Assembly (NCBI RefSeq): GCF_012584455.1
Contig: NZ_JABAEB010000011.1
Location: 112,991 to 176,990 of the forward strand
DNA: 64,000 nucleotides
Reading direction: 5' to 3'
Origin: Shewanella oncorhynchi
GTDB taxonomy: Bacteria > Pseudomonadota > Gammaproteobacteria > Enterobacterales > Shewanellaceae
Part shown: one piece after another, positions 8,818-17,055 of the stretch
Layout: each line of letters starts with the position of its first letter
How positions within the stretch are numbered: position 1 is the stretch's first letter
Program-made: the position numbers and the translations under genes
Notes under the pieces: model-generated
What the model was told of the DNA's origin: nothing
Databases searched by the model: none
Seen by the model: the letters and a program-made list of their open reading frames with translations, nothing else

Positions 8818-9207
8818 ATGCTGACGAGATTGATTGAAAGTGGCTTCTTGGCTAGCCAAAACGTCGAAGGAAACACGACTTGGACCTTAGCCGAAAGACA
8901 AGCCCTCGTTCTCGAAACTGACACCTCTGTATCTATTGCAATAGTGCTAGCGATTTCGACCGATATTGCTGTGGATTGGCTAACACAAGCAACGCTCGCA
9001 TTAGCCGCTAGTGATCACGCCTTAGATTGTGGCCTTCAGCTTAGAGGTGAACTCTGGTTGTTATGGCGTTATTACGATGAAATTCAAGATGATGAAGCTT
9101 TATCTCAAGGGATTGTCATGCAACTTGCTATAGCGAGGTTTCTCGAAAAGAGCCTGCTTAAACCTGTTGATAGCAATCGAGCTTCACTTATCGGGAGGAC
9201 AGTATGA
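8818..9207 (+). CDS. ssaB: SsaB/SpiC-like T3SS gatekeeper protein
   Basis: Cytoplasmic protein likely to act with SsaM and SctW in holding effectors back until translocators are exported, by analogy with SPI-2 SpiC. It has 129 residues from ATG 8818 (SpiC about 127-133). Similarity to SpiC is modest but placed throughout: an early EGN-W segment, a middle alpha-helical LALAASDH region and a C-terminal LEKSLLK helix. Upstream in-frame ATGs at 8758 and 8794 were not chosen: 8758 overlaps the operator and 8794 has no ribosome site. Its stop overlaps sctC by 4 bp (ATGA). Position as first gene before the secretin matches SPI-2. Confidence 0.65.
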   Translation: MLTRLIESGFLASQNVEGNTTWTLAERQALVLETDTSVSIAIVLAISTDIAVDWLTQATLALAASDHALDCGLQLRGELWLLWRYYDEIQDDEALSQGIVMQLAIARFLEKSLLKPVDSNRASLIGRTV

Positions 9208-10679
9208 AAAAACTACTCAGTCTACTGTTACTTTGTCAGATTGGCCTAGTTCAGGCTGCACCACTGACAAACATTAAATGGCAAGGTGAACCCTTTGTAA
9301 TGATCAGTCGAGGCACTGCGCTAGCCTCCGTCATCCAAGACTTTGCCAACAATTACGGCGTACCAGTCATTGTCAGTAACAAGGTCAACGACAACTATAT
9401 CGGCCAAATCCAAGAACAAGATCCTAAATCCGTTATTCAAGATCTGACCCGTCGCTATGGCTTAGTTTGGTACTACAACAACGAAGTCTTATATGTTTAC
9501 AAAGCCAGTGAAATTAATAGTGAAGTGCTACCGTTAACTAGCTTATCCGCGACTAAGGTCGACCATTACCTGCGCAGTGCAGGAGTGTTAGATAAGGGGG
9601 TCTGTAACATTAAATCTATGGCAGGGATCAGTGGCTTACAAGTCACAGGTGTACCCGAATGCATTAACAGTGTCACCAAACTTACGGCACAACTTGATGC
9701 CAATGCTAAACAAACCACAGAAAACCAAGAAACGGTTAAAGTCTATCCACTGAAATACGCATCTGCCACAGACTCTATTTATGAATATCGTAGCCAACCT
9801 GTGAGTATTCCTGGATTAGTCACGGTGCTAAAAGAAATGGATCAAGGTACACAAGTCGCCAATGCAGTGGCGGGTTCTGTGAGTAATATTAGCGGTCCAG
9901 TCTTTGCCGCTGATCCTCGTCAAAACGCCATCATAGTCCGTGGAAGTGCCCGTGATATGGCCACTTATGGCTCTTTGATAAGACAACTCGATACTAAGCC
10001 CACCATGATTGAAGTGTCTGTATCGATATTCGATGTGGACGCCTCTGACTTTAAACAGTTGGGCATAGATTGGTCGGCGTCAGCCAAATTAGGGGGGGGT
10101 TCCGTCAGTTTCAACAGTGGTGATAGCAGTGACAATTTTTCCACTGTCATAGGCAATACTGGCAACTTCATGATGCGCCTCAATGCACTAGAGAAGAACT
10201 CTAAGGCCAAAGTGCTCTCACGTCCCTCTGTGGTTACGTTAAACAATGTGCAAGCAGTACTCGATAAAAACGTGACATTTTACACTAAGTTGGAAGGGGA
10301 TAAAGTCGCTAAATTAGAGTCAGTGACCACTGGTTCTCTATTACGAGTCACACCAAGATTGATTGATGAAGTAGGTCATCAGGCTGTGATGTTGGATCTC
10401 AATATTCAGGATGGTCAACAGAGCCAAGCAGTGAGCCGTAGTGAACCATTACCACAAGTGCAAAACTCCGAGATCTCGACTCAGGCGACGCTGAAATCGG
10501 GGGAGAGTCTGTTACTCGGCGGCTTCGTACAAGATAGAGATGAAACGACCCAGAACAAGATCCCGTTACTAGGCGATCTACCATTACTGGGCGGTTTGTT
10601 TAGAAGCACAGATCACCACACTCAAAGCGTGATGCGTCTGTTCCTGATCAAAGCGGAACCCGTTAACCAAGGAGATTAA
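9204..10679 (+). CDS. sctC: T3SS outer-membrane secretin SctC (SsaC-like)
   Basis: Forms the outer-membrane ring through which the needle passes. The 491 residues begin with a clear signal peptide (hydrophobic core LLSLLLLCQIGLVQA). Periplasmic N0/N1-type domains follow, including the VKVYPLKYASA segment, then the secretin core from about residue 260 with VTPRLIDE, SGESLLLGGF and the PLLGDLPLLGGLF signature. Length fits SsaC (about 497). Translationally coupled to ssaB; sctD follows after 1 bp. It contains a G8 tract (10092-10099). Confidence 0.95.
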   Translation: MKKLLSLLLLCQIGLVQAAPLTNIKWQGEPFVMISRGTALASVIQDFANNYGVPVIVSNKVNDNYIGQIQEQDPKSVIQDLTRRYGLVWYYNNEVLYVYKASEINSEVLPLTSLSATKVDHYLRSAGVLDKGVCNIKSMAGISGLQVTGVPECINSVTKLTAQLDANAKQTTENQETVKVYPLKYASATDSIYEYRSQPVSIPGLVTVLKEMDQGTQVANAVAGSVSNISGPVFAADPRQNAIIVRGSARDMATYGSLIRQLDTKPTMIEVSVSIFDVDASDFKQLGIDWSASAKLGGGSVSFNSGDSSDNFSTVIGNTGNFMMRLNALEKNSKAKVLSRPSVVTLNNVQAVLDKNVTFYTKLEGDKVAKLESVTTGSLLRVTPRLIDEVGHQAVMLDLNIQDGQQSQAVSRSEPLPQVQNSEISTQATLKSGESLLLGGFVQDRDETTQNKIPLLGDLPLLGGLFRSTDHHTQSVMRLFLIKAEPVNQGD

Positions 10680-10680
10680 T

Positions 10681-11886
10681 ATGTCTTCAGGATACAAGCT
10701 CTTATGGTTAAACGGTCCATTGCAAGGACGAGAGTTATCTTTGCCTCTTGGTAACTTAAGCATCGGACCCGATGGTGATGTGTTAGCCACACTTGAACAC
10801 GTAGAACAAGTGGATTTATTGATCGATGAAGCGGGGGTTCGGCTGCAGTCTTGGGTACCGACTTGGATAGCTGGACAGCCTATAAGCGAAGTCAATATGT
10901 TGCCATTGGGGCAAGTTATTGAACTCGCTGGTGTGGGTATCCTCTTAGGCCATTGCACCGATGAATTACAGCAACAGGCAATACCATCACATTTTCAAAC
11001 AAAGGCAAAGAAGTCGTGGTGGTTACTGGCGACAGTTTCAATGCTCTCTATGGTGCTATTAGCGACAGTGTTATTAGCTCCTGCAAAGATGCCTATCGCC
11101 GAGTTGACACAAGCACAATGGTTATCGCAGCAGCTGCAGACCGACGGTTTAAACGGAGTTCAAGCCCATTGGTCAAAAGATGGCGTGGTGACACTGAGCG
11201 GCTTTTGCCAAGATTCACAACGTATGGCGCAGTTTCTCGGTGATATCAAAGGACAAGGTATTTTATTTATAGAGCAGACCACTTGTGGCGATCAGTTGAT
11301 ACGTAATGTCAAAGATGTCTTAGTCCAAAATGGATTTGCCAATGCCCTTGTGACCTTAGGTAGTGAGCCCAGCAATGTCATTATCTCAGGCGCCATTCAG
11401 TCAGGGGAGCGCTGGGATAAAGCGGTGTCTAGCTTGAATAACTTGCCCGGACTTGTTAATTGGCAAGTTAGCAATCAGGTTGACAGTCAGCTCAAACCGT
11501 TAATCTCCGCATTGCGAAACAAAAATTTACTGGTTGGTCTCATGATAGAGCGGATCAATGATGCCATCGTCATGACAGGTAAAGTCAGTGAACAACAACA
11601 GCAACAGATTATGACTGTTGCGCAAGGATTAGAACCAACGCATGCCAATGGATTGAAGTTAGTATTTCAAAATATTCCAGTACAAAACGAACTTAATCAT
11701 TTATTTAATGCTTCTGTGGTGACCTATGGTGGTAATGCTCAGTCTCCATTCATAGAGTTATCGAGTGGTGTTCGGTTATCAACGGGTAGCAAATTAGATA
11801 ATGGTTATGTCGTGGAGTATATGAACATTCATGGATTAGATCTCAGTAGAGCCGGTGAGTTAATTCATGTACCACTTATTTTTTAG
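10681..11886 (+). CDS. sctD: T3SS inner-membrane ring protein SctD (SsaD-like)
   Basis: Outer component of the inner-membrane ring linking cytoplasmic and periplasmic parts of the basal body. The 401 residues match SsaD (403). A cytoplasmic FHA-like domain (about 1-100) precedes one transmembrane helix (about 117-136, WWLLATVSMLSMVLLATVLL) and a long periplasmic region with BON-like segments (VTLSGFCQD, VIISGAIQS, VMTGKVSE). It is tightly packed between sctC and ssaE. Confidence 0.92.
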   Translation: MSSGYKLLWLNGPLQGRELSLPLGNLSIGPDGDVLATLEHVEQVDLLIDEAGVRLQSWVPTWIAGQPISEVNMLPLGQVIELAGVGILLGHCTDELQQQAIPSHFQTKAKKSWWLLATVSMLSMVLLATVLLAPAKMPIAELTQAQWLSQQLQTDGLNGVQAHWSKDGVVTLSGFCQDSQRMAQFLGDIKGQGILFIEQTTCGDQLIRNVKDVLVQNGFANALVTLGSEPSNVIISGAIQSGERWDKAVSSLNNLPGLVNWQVSNQVDSQLKPLISALRNKNLLVGLMIERINDAIVMTGKVSEQQQQQIMTVAQGLEPTHANGLKLVFQNIPVQNELNHLFNASVVTYGGNAQSPFIELSSGVRLSTGSKLDNGYVVEYMNIHGLDLSRAGELIHVPLIF

Positions 11887-11894
11887 GAGGCATT

Positions 11895-12086
11895 ATGTCA
11901 AGAATTACACAGCTTGAGGATGATATTAAATCACATAATTACAAACAGGAGGCTTACCATAATAGACTAGCTAAAATGCGCAGTAATATCTTATCTGGTA
12001 ATAGTGGAACAATTCCATTGTTGGATGAAGCTATCAATGCGGCAGAAATAGTTATAGACACACTTTTTTCACGTTATAAAAAATAG
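11895..12086 (+). CDS. ssaE: SsaE/EscE-like needle co-chaperone
   Basis: Small helical cytoplasmic protein of 63 residues. Its C-terminal segment (EAINAAEIVIDTLFSRYKK) resembles the end of SsaE, which with SsaH keeps the needle subunit soluble. Position directly after sctD is that of ssaE in SPI-2. It starts 8 bp after sctD with a strong AGGAGG. From here to the first sseB copy the DNA is noticeably more AT-rich than its neighbours. Confidence 0.75.
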   Translation: MSRITQLEDDIKSHNYKQEAYHNRLAKMRSNILSGNSGTIPLLDEAINAAEIVIDTLFSRYKK

Positions 12087-12190
12087 CTTTAAATTTTAAT
12101 CTGGTGGTTTGACCAGTTTTGTTTTATTCCCATCGTTTTTAGGTATCTTCAATACATAATAGTATTAATATATAAGTCAAGGAGTTAGTT

Positions 12191-12559
12191 ATGGATATGT
12201 TCAGTGATATAAAATCAGTTATGCAAGATCTTCAGCAACGTAAAGCAGCACTTGGAGAACATATTAAAGAATTTCAAGCGCTACAAGAAGAAATAAATCT
12301 TCTAGTTGAACGTTCTGATAGGGATCCTGAAGCATTAGCTAAGCTGATTAAGTTAAAGAATGCATTCCCTGGTGGATTTGAATTACAGCAAAATACTGTT
12401 ATGAATAAAGTCAGTGAATTGGAACATCATTTCAAAAGTCTCGAAACACAATTTAATTTGTTAGGTAAAATAGAATCTGGCGAGGTTGATAATGATATTG
12501 ACTCAACTTCTAAAGAAAAGGTAATTGACAAGGTTAAAAAAGTTAGAAGTTATATGTAA
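12191..12559 (+). CDS. sseA: SseA-like chaperone for the translocators
   Basis: Predicted cytoplasmic coiled-coil chaperone for the filament protein SseB and the pore protein SseD. It has 122 residues (Salmonella SseA 108), nearly all helical and charged, with the AFPGG turn matching LFPQG of SseA. It begins a new cluster after a 104-bp gap that holds a weak 5-bp hairpin plus T-rich stretch (12101-12125), so transcription may partly end or restart here. AAGGAG precedes the ATG. Identified mainly by position and architecture. Confidence 0.65.
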   Translation: MDMFSDIKSVMQDLQQRKAALGEHIKEFQALQEEINLLVERSDRDPEALAKLIKLKNAFPGGFELQQNTVMNKVSELEHHFKSLETQFNLLGKIESGEVDNDIDSTSKEKVIDKVKKVRSYM

Positions 12560-12606
12560 GTTCAATAAAAATCATGCTTAATTTAAATAATCAATGAGGT
12601 GTTATT

Positions 12607-13182
12607 ATGGATATTTCAAATGTAGGTAATCAAGGCACTAGCATTATTAACTCTCAACAACCTGAAAGTGTCAAAAATCAAATTGCTTCACGCGGTGATT
12701 CAGTACTCTCAGGGGGAATTGCAGTCTTATATATGTTTATGAATCTGCTTTCTGAATTAGCCGATGCCAAATACAGTCAAATGCAGCAAAAAGCTGATGT
12801 TTCTCGTCAAGCGCAAGATATGGCAAATCAGGTTGATGAGGTCATTGCAAACGTCTCCAAAGATGGTGATAAAGCCGTAGGTAAACTTCCTGATGATGTC
12901 GTGAAATACATGCATGACAATGGTTTCACCATAGATGGTATGACCATCGATAAGTACCTGGCCAAGAATGACCCCGACGGTAAAGGGTTAGATAAAGGTA
13001 AGTTACAAGCGGTGAAAGCGGCGTTGGAATCTGTATCTAACCGTGCCTCTGACTTCGTTTCACAATCTCAGTTACAGCTGCAAAAAATTATGCAGACTTA
13101 CAACGTTACCGTCAGTTTATTAAACAGTATGCAAACCATGCTAGCGGAGATGAACAAGTCGATTGCACAAAACATTCGTTAA
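12607..13182 (+). CDS. sseB: SseB/EspA-like translocon filament protein, copy 1
   Basis: Secreted subunit expected to form the sheath between needle and host membrane. The 191 residues align along the whole length with SseB (196): hydrophobic segment around 38-52 (GGIAVLYMFMNLLSELA), then PDDVVKYMHDNG with IDGMTIDKYLAKND, LDKGKLQAVKAALESVSNR and a C-terminal coiled coil. It is followed within 40 bp by a second, longer paralogue. Ribosome site GAGGTG at 12597. Confidence 0.88.
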   Translation: MDISNVGNQGTSIINSQQPESVKNQIASRGDSVLSGGIAVLYMFMNLLSELADAKYSQMQQKADVSRQAQDMANQVDEVIANVSKDGDKAVGKLPDDVVKYMHDNGFTIDGMTIDKYLAKNDPDGKGLDKGKLQAVKAALESVSNRASDFVSQSQLQLQKIMQTYNVTVSLLNSMQTMLAEMNKSIAQNIR

Positions 13183-13219
13183 TTTAGTGCGATATCGTTT
13201 TTTGTTGGAGGTCATCATT

Positions 13220-14020
13220 GTGGAAATTACAAATGTAGCAACTCAAGGTACCAGTATTACCAACAGTCAAGCGTCGGATGAGGTGAAAGCTCAGATAGCG
13301 TCTCGCGGAGATTCAGTGCTCTCTGGAGGTATTGCAGTACTGTATATGTTTATGAATTTGTTGTCAGAACTGGCCGATGCTAAGTATGGCCAAATGCAGC
13401 AAAAGGCCGATGTGTCGCGCCAAGCTCAAGACATGGCGAATCGCGTCGATGAGGCGATAGCTCAAGTCGCGAAGCAAGGGGATAAAGCCACGGTAAATCT
13501 GCCTGCTGATGTCGTTAAGTATATGAGTGACAATGGCTTTGAAGTTGATGGCATGAGTATCTCTGCTTATCTCAGTCACAATGATCCCTCCGCTGTTTAT
13601 TTGAAAAAGTTACTAGACAAAATTGCCGCAGCTGGACCAGAAGGAATGCAATCGGCGAGTTGGCAAGATGTGATCAGTTATATGGATGAACACGGCATAA
13701 AGGTCGATGGTCAGCGTTGTTGTGATTATATCTGGGGTCTTCCCGAAGTCGGACAGCAATCATGGCAAAGCATCAGTAAGGTACATATGCAACAGATTGC
13801 CAATGCCCTTGGCGCTGCTGGAGGACTAGATAAAGGCAAGTTGCAAGCGGTGAAATCGGCTTTGGAATCGGTCTCAAATCGTGCCTCTGACTTTGTCTCC
13901 CAGTCACAATTGCAACTGCAGAAAATTATGCAGACCTATAACGTGACCGTCAGTTTACTCAATAGCATGCAGACCATGTTGGCCGAGATGAATAAATCCA
14001 TCGCCCAAAATGTCCGTTAG
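13220..14020 (+). CDS. sseB2: SseB/EspA-like translocon filament protein, longer copy 2
   Basis: Tandem paralogue of the preceding gene, 266 residues from GTG 13220, chosen because GGAGG precedes it with 8-bp spacing. A longer in-frame start at 13163 would overlap copy 1. The N-terminal 120 and last 64 residues closely match copy 1 (about 62 of the last 64 identical) though codons differ, so the duplication is old and under protein-level constraint. About 75 extra residues sit in the middle and include a second version of the YM-x-x-x-G-x-x-VDG motif (YMDEHGIKVDG), an internal partial repeat. It may be an alternative or minor filament subunit. Confidence 0.85.
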   Translation: MEITNVATQGTSITNSQASDEVKAQIASRGDSVLSGGIAVLYMFMNLLSELADAKYGQMQQKADVSRQAQDMANRVDEAIAQVAKQGDKATVNLPADVVKYMSDNGFEVDGMSISAYLSHNDPSAVYLKKLLDKIAAAGPEGMQSASWQDVISYMDEHGIKVDGQRCCDYIWGLPEVGQQSWQSISKVHMQQIANALGAAGGLDKGKLQAVKSALESVSNRASDFVSQSQLQLQKIMQTYNVTVSLLNSMQTMLAEMNKSIAQNVR

Positions 14021-14030
14021 GGAGTCAGTT

Positions 14031-14501
14031 ATGAAACAGGAAGAATTTGAAGTAATTGAACACTTTCTGCAACGGGGAGGCTCACTGCGTATGTTGGCTG
14101 ACGTCGAGCAAAGTGACTTGAATGTGTTGTACCAATACGCGTTGCAGTTAATGGCTTGCCGTGATCAACAAGGGGCGAAGCGGATCTTTTACCTCTTAAT
14201 GCGCATAGACCAATGGAATTACGACTACTGCTTTTCTCTAGGAATATGCTGCCAGCAGTTACACGAACATGAAGAGGCCATTTTCTGTTTGGGCCGGGCT
14301 GGAATGATCAAAGTCGATAATCCGTTACCCGCTTATCATGCTGGTTTGAGTTACTTGGCGTTAGGTAACCATGATTATGCCCAGAGAAGCTTTAACGCCA
14401 GTCTACGTTGGTGTGAAGGCCACCCCGAGAGCACAGGGATTGCCGCCAGTGCACAGCGCGGGCTAGCCACACTCGCTAAGGAGAATTCCCATGTCAATTA
14501 A
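14031..14501 (+). CDS. sscA: SscA/SycD-type class II chaperone
   Basis: TPR chaperone expected to bind the pore proteins before export. It has 156 residues (SscA 157) with tandem TPR helices such as YDYCFSLGICCQQLHEHEEA and AYHAGLSYLALGNHDYA. The ATG at 14031 follows GGGAG; an upstream in-frame start would overlap sseB2. Its 3' end overlaps sseC by 11 bp, so chaperone and cargo are translationally coupled. Confidence 0.88.
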   Translation: MKQEEFEVIEHFLQRGGSLRMLADVEQSDLNVLYQYALQLMACRDQQGAKRIFYLLMRIDQWNYDYCFSLGICCQQLHEHEEAIFCLGRAGMIKVDNPLPAYHAGLSYLALGNHDYAQRSFNASLRWCEGHPESTGIAASAQRGLATLAKENSHVN

Positions 14502-15945
14502 CAGTGTGACAGAAAGAGGCCCTGAGAATGTGTCGGCCAATTATGCTAGCGCCCAGGCGCATGCTGTTAGCAAAGCAAGTTTGCCCGACTGGTCCATGCC
14601 TGTGACGCTCACTCAAACTGAGCATAAAGATCAGCATCAAGGTCCAGTCACAATGAAAGATGCACAAAGGGCATTGCAGCGTATTTTAACGCCCTTTTTT
14701 ACCCCAGATCCTAAGACGGGCACTGTTGGTGGATTGGGATCATTGAATTCATTAGAAAAAGCGTCCATGGATTCCATGGTCATGATGGCTGCGAATCTCA
14801 GTATTTCGACCTTCGCAGACACAGCAAGCTCGGCCATGAAAGCTAGCAAGATAATGACCGATACTCAAGAGTTCCTGCGCGATAAAAAGGTGAAGGAATA
14901 TCAAGAGCAACTTGCAAAAGCCATCGAGCAAGCTGATAAGGCCCACAAGGGTGGAATTTTCGGAGCCATTTTCGACTGGATTGTCGGAGCGGTTGAGGCC
15001 ATTTACGGTGTAATTAAGTTGGTCGAAGGCGCCTTACGCTGTGCGGTTGGTGATGTTGCGGGGGGCGCATTAGAAATTGCCGGAGGTGCTGCCTATCTCG
15101 CTGCAGGGGTTGCTGGCATGGTTAAAGCCGCGGCAGAAACCGCCATCTTATGTGGGGCAGATAAAGATAAATGCCAGAGCGTAATTGATGTGGCAGGCAA
15201 AGTGCAATTAGGTTGCGAAATAGTGGGCATGGCACTGGATATCTTCCAAGCAGGGCGGGCAATTTCAGCGACACGTTCAATTGCCAAAGGTACAGAAACG
15301 GCGATGAAGGAAGCGGCTCCTAAACTCGTTGATGGTATTACTAAAGGTTCTACCGAAGCGGTCACTAATGTCGCGAAAGAAGTTGGTAAGCAAGTTGCCG
15401 AACAAGTTACTGACCAAGTTATGGCCAACTTAGGCAAGGGTTTAAAAGAAGCCGCTGAACAGGGGGGACGTAAACTTGCCAGCGGTCTGATGGATGCCTT
15501 CAGTAAAGAGGCGATTGAGCAACTCGTGACTCGATCTGTCGAAGAAGTCGGCAAACAGGCTATTAAGAAAGGCGTCCAGGTCACTGCCGAGGAAATCACT
15601 AAGCAAGTGGTGAAAGAGGTTAGCCATGAAGTGATTAAAACGGCAATCAAGGCATGTACTTTTACGACCTTAGATGTGATCCGTGCGACCGCTGGTGCAG
15701 GAAAAGCGATTACCGATGGCAGCATAGCCGTTGAGAAAGCCAAACTGCAAAAGCAAATTGAAGAACTGATTTTAAAACAGAATTTCTTAGAGTTTTGCTA
15801 CGAGTGGTACGACAAGGCTAAAGAACAGCAAATGAAAACTGTAAAAGATCTGATTGAAAAACAAGGCGACAGCTTAGACGGTGCCAGTAAGGCGATCAGT
15901 CAGAGTGGCGCACTACAAGCTCGTATCGCAGGTTCAACAGTATAA
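14491..15945 (+). CDS. sseC: SseC-like large pore-forming translocator
   Basis: Major hydrophobic translocator expected to insert in the host membrane. The 484 residues equal the length of Salmonella SseC. A long glycine/alanine-rich hydrophobic region spans about 155-220 (GAIFDWIVGAVEAIYGVI, then AGGAAYLAAGVAGMVKAAA). It is followed by a heptad-rich amphipathic region (about 265-400, many V-K-E-V repeats) and a C-terminal coiled coil. Its ribosome site (AAGGAG) lies inside sscA. Confidence 0.87.
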   Translation: MSINSVTERGPENVSANYASAQAHAVSKASLPDWSMPVTLTQTEHKDQHQGPVTMKDAQRALQRILTPFFTPDPKTGTVGGLGSLNSLEKASMDSMVMMAANLSISTFADTASSAMKASKIMTDTQEFLRDKKVKEYQEQLAKAIEQADKAHKGGIFGAIFDWIVGAVEAIYGVIKLVEGALRCAVGDVAGGALEIAGGAAYLAAGVAGMVKAAAETAILCGADKDKCQSVIDVAGKVQLGCEIVGMALDIFQAGRAISATRSIAKGTETAMKEAAPKLVDGITKGSTEAVTNVAKEVGKQVAEQVTDQVMANLGKGLKEAAEQGGRKLASGLMDAFSKEAIEQLVTRSVEEVGKQAIKKGVQVTAEEITKQVVKEVSHEVIKTAIKACTFTTLDVIRATAGAGKAITDGSIAVEKAKLQKQIEELILKQNFLEFCYEWYDKAKEQQMKTVKDLIEKQGDSLDGASKAISQSGALQARIAGSTV

Positions 15946-15957
15946 GTGAGGTTTACC

Positions 15958-16560
15958 ATGACAGATATCAACATTATTTCGGGCCAAGGCCACACTCCAG
16001 CGCCCGTTAACACAGACAAGACTGATCAACTGAATGACAACTGTGCCAGTGACGGTATGGATGCTATCTCGCAAATTAATGATCTTATGCTGAAATTGGC
16101 CGAGATGTTTAAAAAATTACGCAACGTATTACAGGACTACAACGTTAAGCAGCAACAACTCGGTTGGGACGTACAAATTGCCTCTATGGACGATAAACGT
16201 TCCGCCATTGATAAGGCCTGCGAAGCGAGTATCTGGACTGGTGTATTAGAGATCGCCGGAGGCGTGATAGGTATGGCAGGGGTTGGGTTATCGGGCAAGT
16301 TTGGAGATGCTGCGACTCACATGAGTGGGGCGTTTAGTAAAGGGATTGAAGGCACTGGCAAAGTGGTCGGTGCCAATATAAGCAAAGAGGCTGAGCTAGA
16401 GCGCACTATCGGTGATTTTAAGGCGAGTAACGCCCAGAGCTATATCAAGGGTGTTAATGATCTGAATGATAAAGCAAAGCAAATTTCAGAGCAGATGCGC
16501 TCCTTGATCAAAGAGCTCGTCGAATTGCACGGCCGCATTAGCTCGGCAGTACATAACTAG
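15958..16560 (+). CDS. sseD: SseD-like small pore-forming translocator
   Basis: Second hydrophobic translocator, partner of SseC. It has 200 residues from ATG 15958 (SseD 195), chosen for the GAGG six bases upstream over a GTG at 15946. One hydrophobic segment (about 90-113, WTGVLEIAGGVIGMAGVGL) is flanked by coiled coils (ISQINDLMLKLAEMFKKL before, ISEQMRSLIKELVEL after), the family layout. Twelve bp after sseC. Confidence 0.82.
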   Translation: MTDINIISGQGHTPAPVNTDKTDQLNDNCASDGMDAISQINDLMLKLAEMFKKLRNVLQDYNVKQQQLGWDVQIASMDDKRSAIDKACEASIWTGVLEIAGGVIGMAGVGLSGKFGDAATHMSGAFSKGIEGTGKVVGANISKEAELERTIGDFKASNAQSYIKGVNDLNDKAKQISEQMRSLIKELVELHGRISSAVHN

Positions 16561-16584
16561 CAGTGCTTCTATTCAACATCATTA

Positions 16585-16611
16585 AGTGTTAGGTCGAACT
16601 GGCCTAACACT
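16585..16611 (+). promoter_or_regulatory. Intercistronic hairpin before sseE
   Basis: A perfect 9-bp inverted repeat (AGTGTTAGG/CCTAACACT) with a 9-nt loop ends directly before the AAGGAG ribosome site of the next gene. No T-run follows, so it is more likely an mRNA-stability or translation-control element than a terminator. Confidence 0.5.
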
Positions 16612-16623
16612 AAGGAGATCAAT

Positions 16624-17007
16624 ATGGATAGTGTAAGTCAATATCTTGCCCGTCAAGGGGTGACAGTCAGTCCTGCTTATTTTGAAAACAGCCAGTTTGA
16701 ATGGGGAAAATGTTGGGATAGTCCCCATTGGTCGATGGTGTATCGCGTCGACGAAAACACACTGACCATTTGTGACTTTTGCAGTAAAGGCAATACCTCG
16801 GGGGTCAGCAGTGCGGTTTTACAGTTAGTGGAACAATTACGTCATTTAAGGCGAAGTCTGCCGGATATTCAGCAGATCCGCGGCATGGTAATCCATGATG
16901 CAGGTAGGCCTGCACAACGTCTCGCCCGTCAGGCACTGAGAGAGGTATTGCTCAAACAAGGCGCCAAGGAAGTTAATCAGAATGGCGAGACTTGGTTGGT
17001 GTACTAG
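16624..17007 (+). CDS. sseE: SseE-like T3SS protein, probable chaperone
   Basis: 127-residue protein in the SseE position (SseE 137). Shared features are an N-terminal LARQGV-PAY segment, YRVDENTLTICDF, and a C-terminal RLARQALREVLLKQGA helix ending in a tryptophan. SseE has a type III chaperone-like fold in its family description. Its partner here is unknown; the effector candidate 48 bp downstream is an obvious guess. Function is inferred from position and weak similarity. Confidence 0.6.
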   Translation: MDSVSQYLARQGVTVSPAYFENSQFEWGKCWDSPHWSMVYRVDENTLTICDFCSKGNTSGVSSAVLQLVEQLRHLRRSLPDIQQIRGMVIHDAGRPAQRLARQALREVLLKQGAKEVNQNGETWLVY

Positions 17008-17055
17008 GGCAAACAAAAGCCGTTCATGGGCATGGTCAATTAAGAGGTAAAGATT

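Noticed and set aside
12101..12125. Terminator between ssaE and sseA
   Set aside because: Stem of only 5 bp and interrupted T-run; insufficient to call.
15093..15743. 216-codon minus-strand frame opposite sseC
   Set aside because: Shadow of the repetitive V-K-E-V coding region of sseC; no ribosome site and low-complexity translation.
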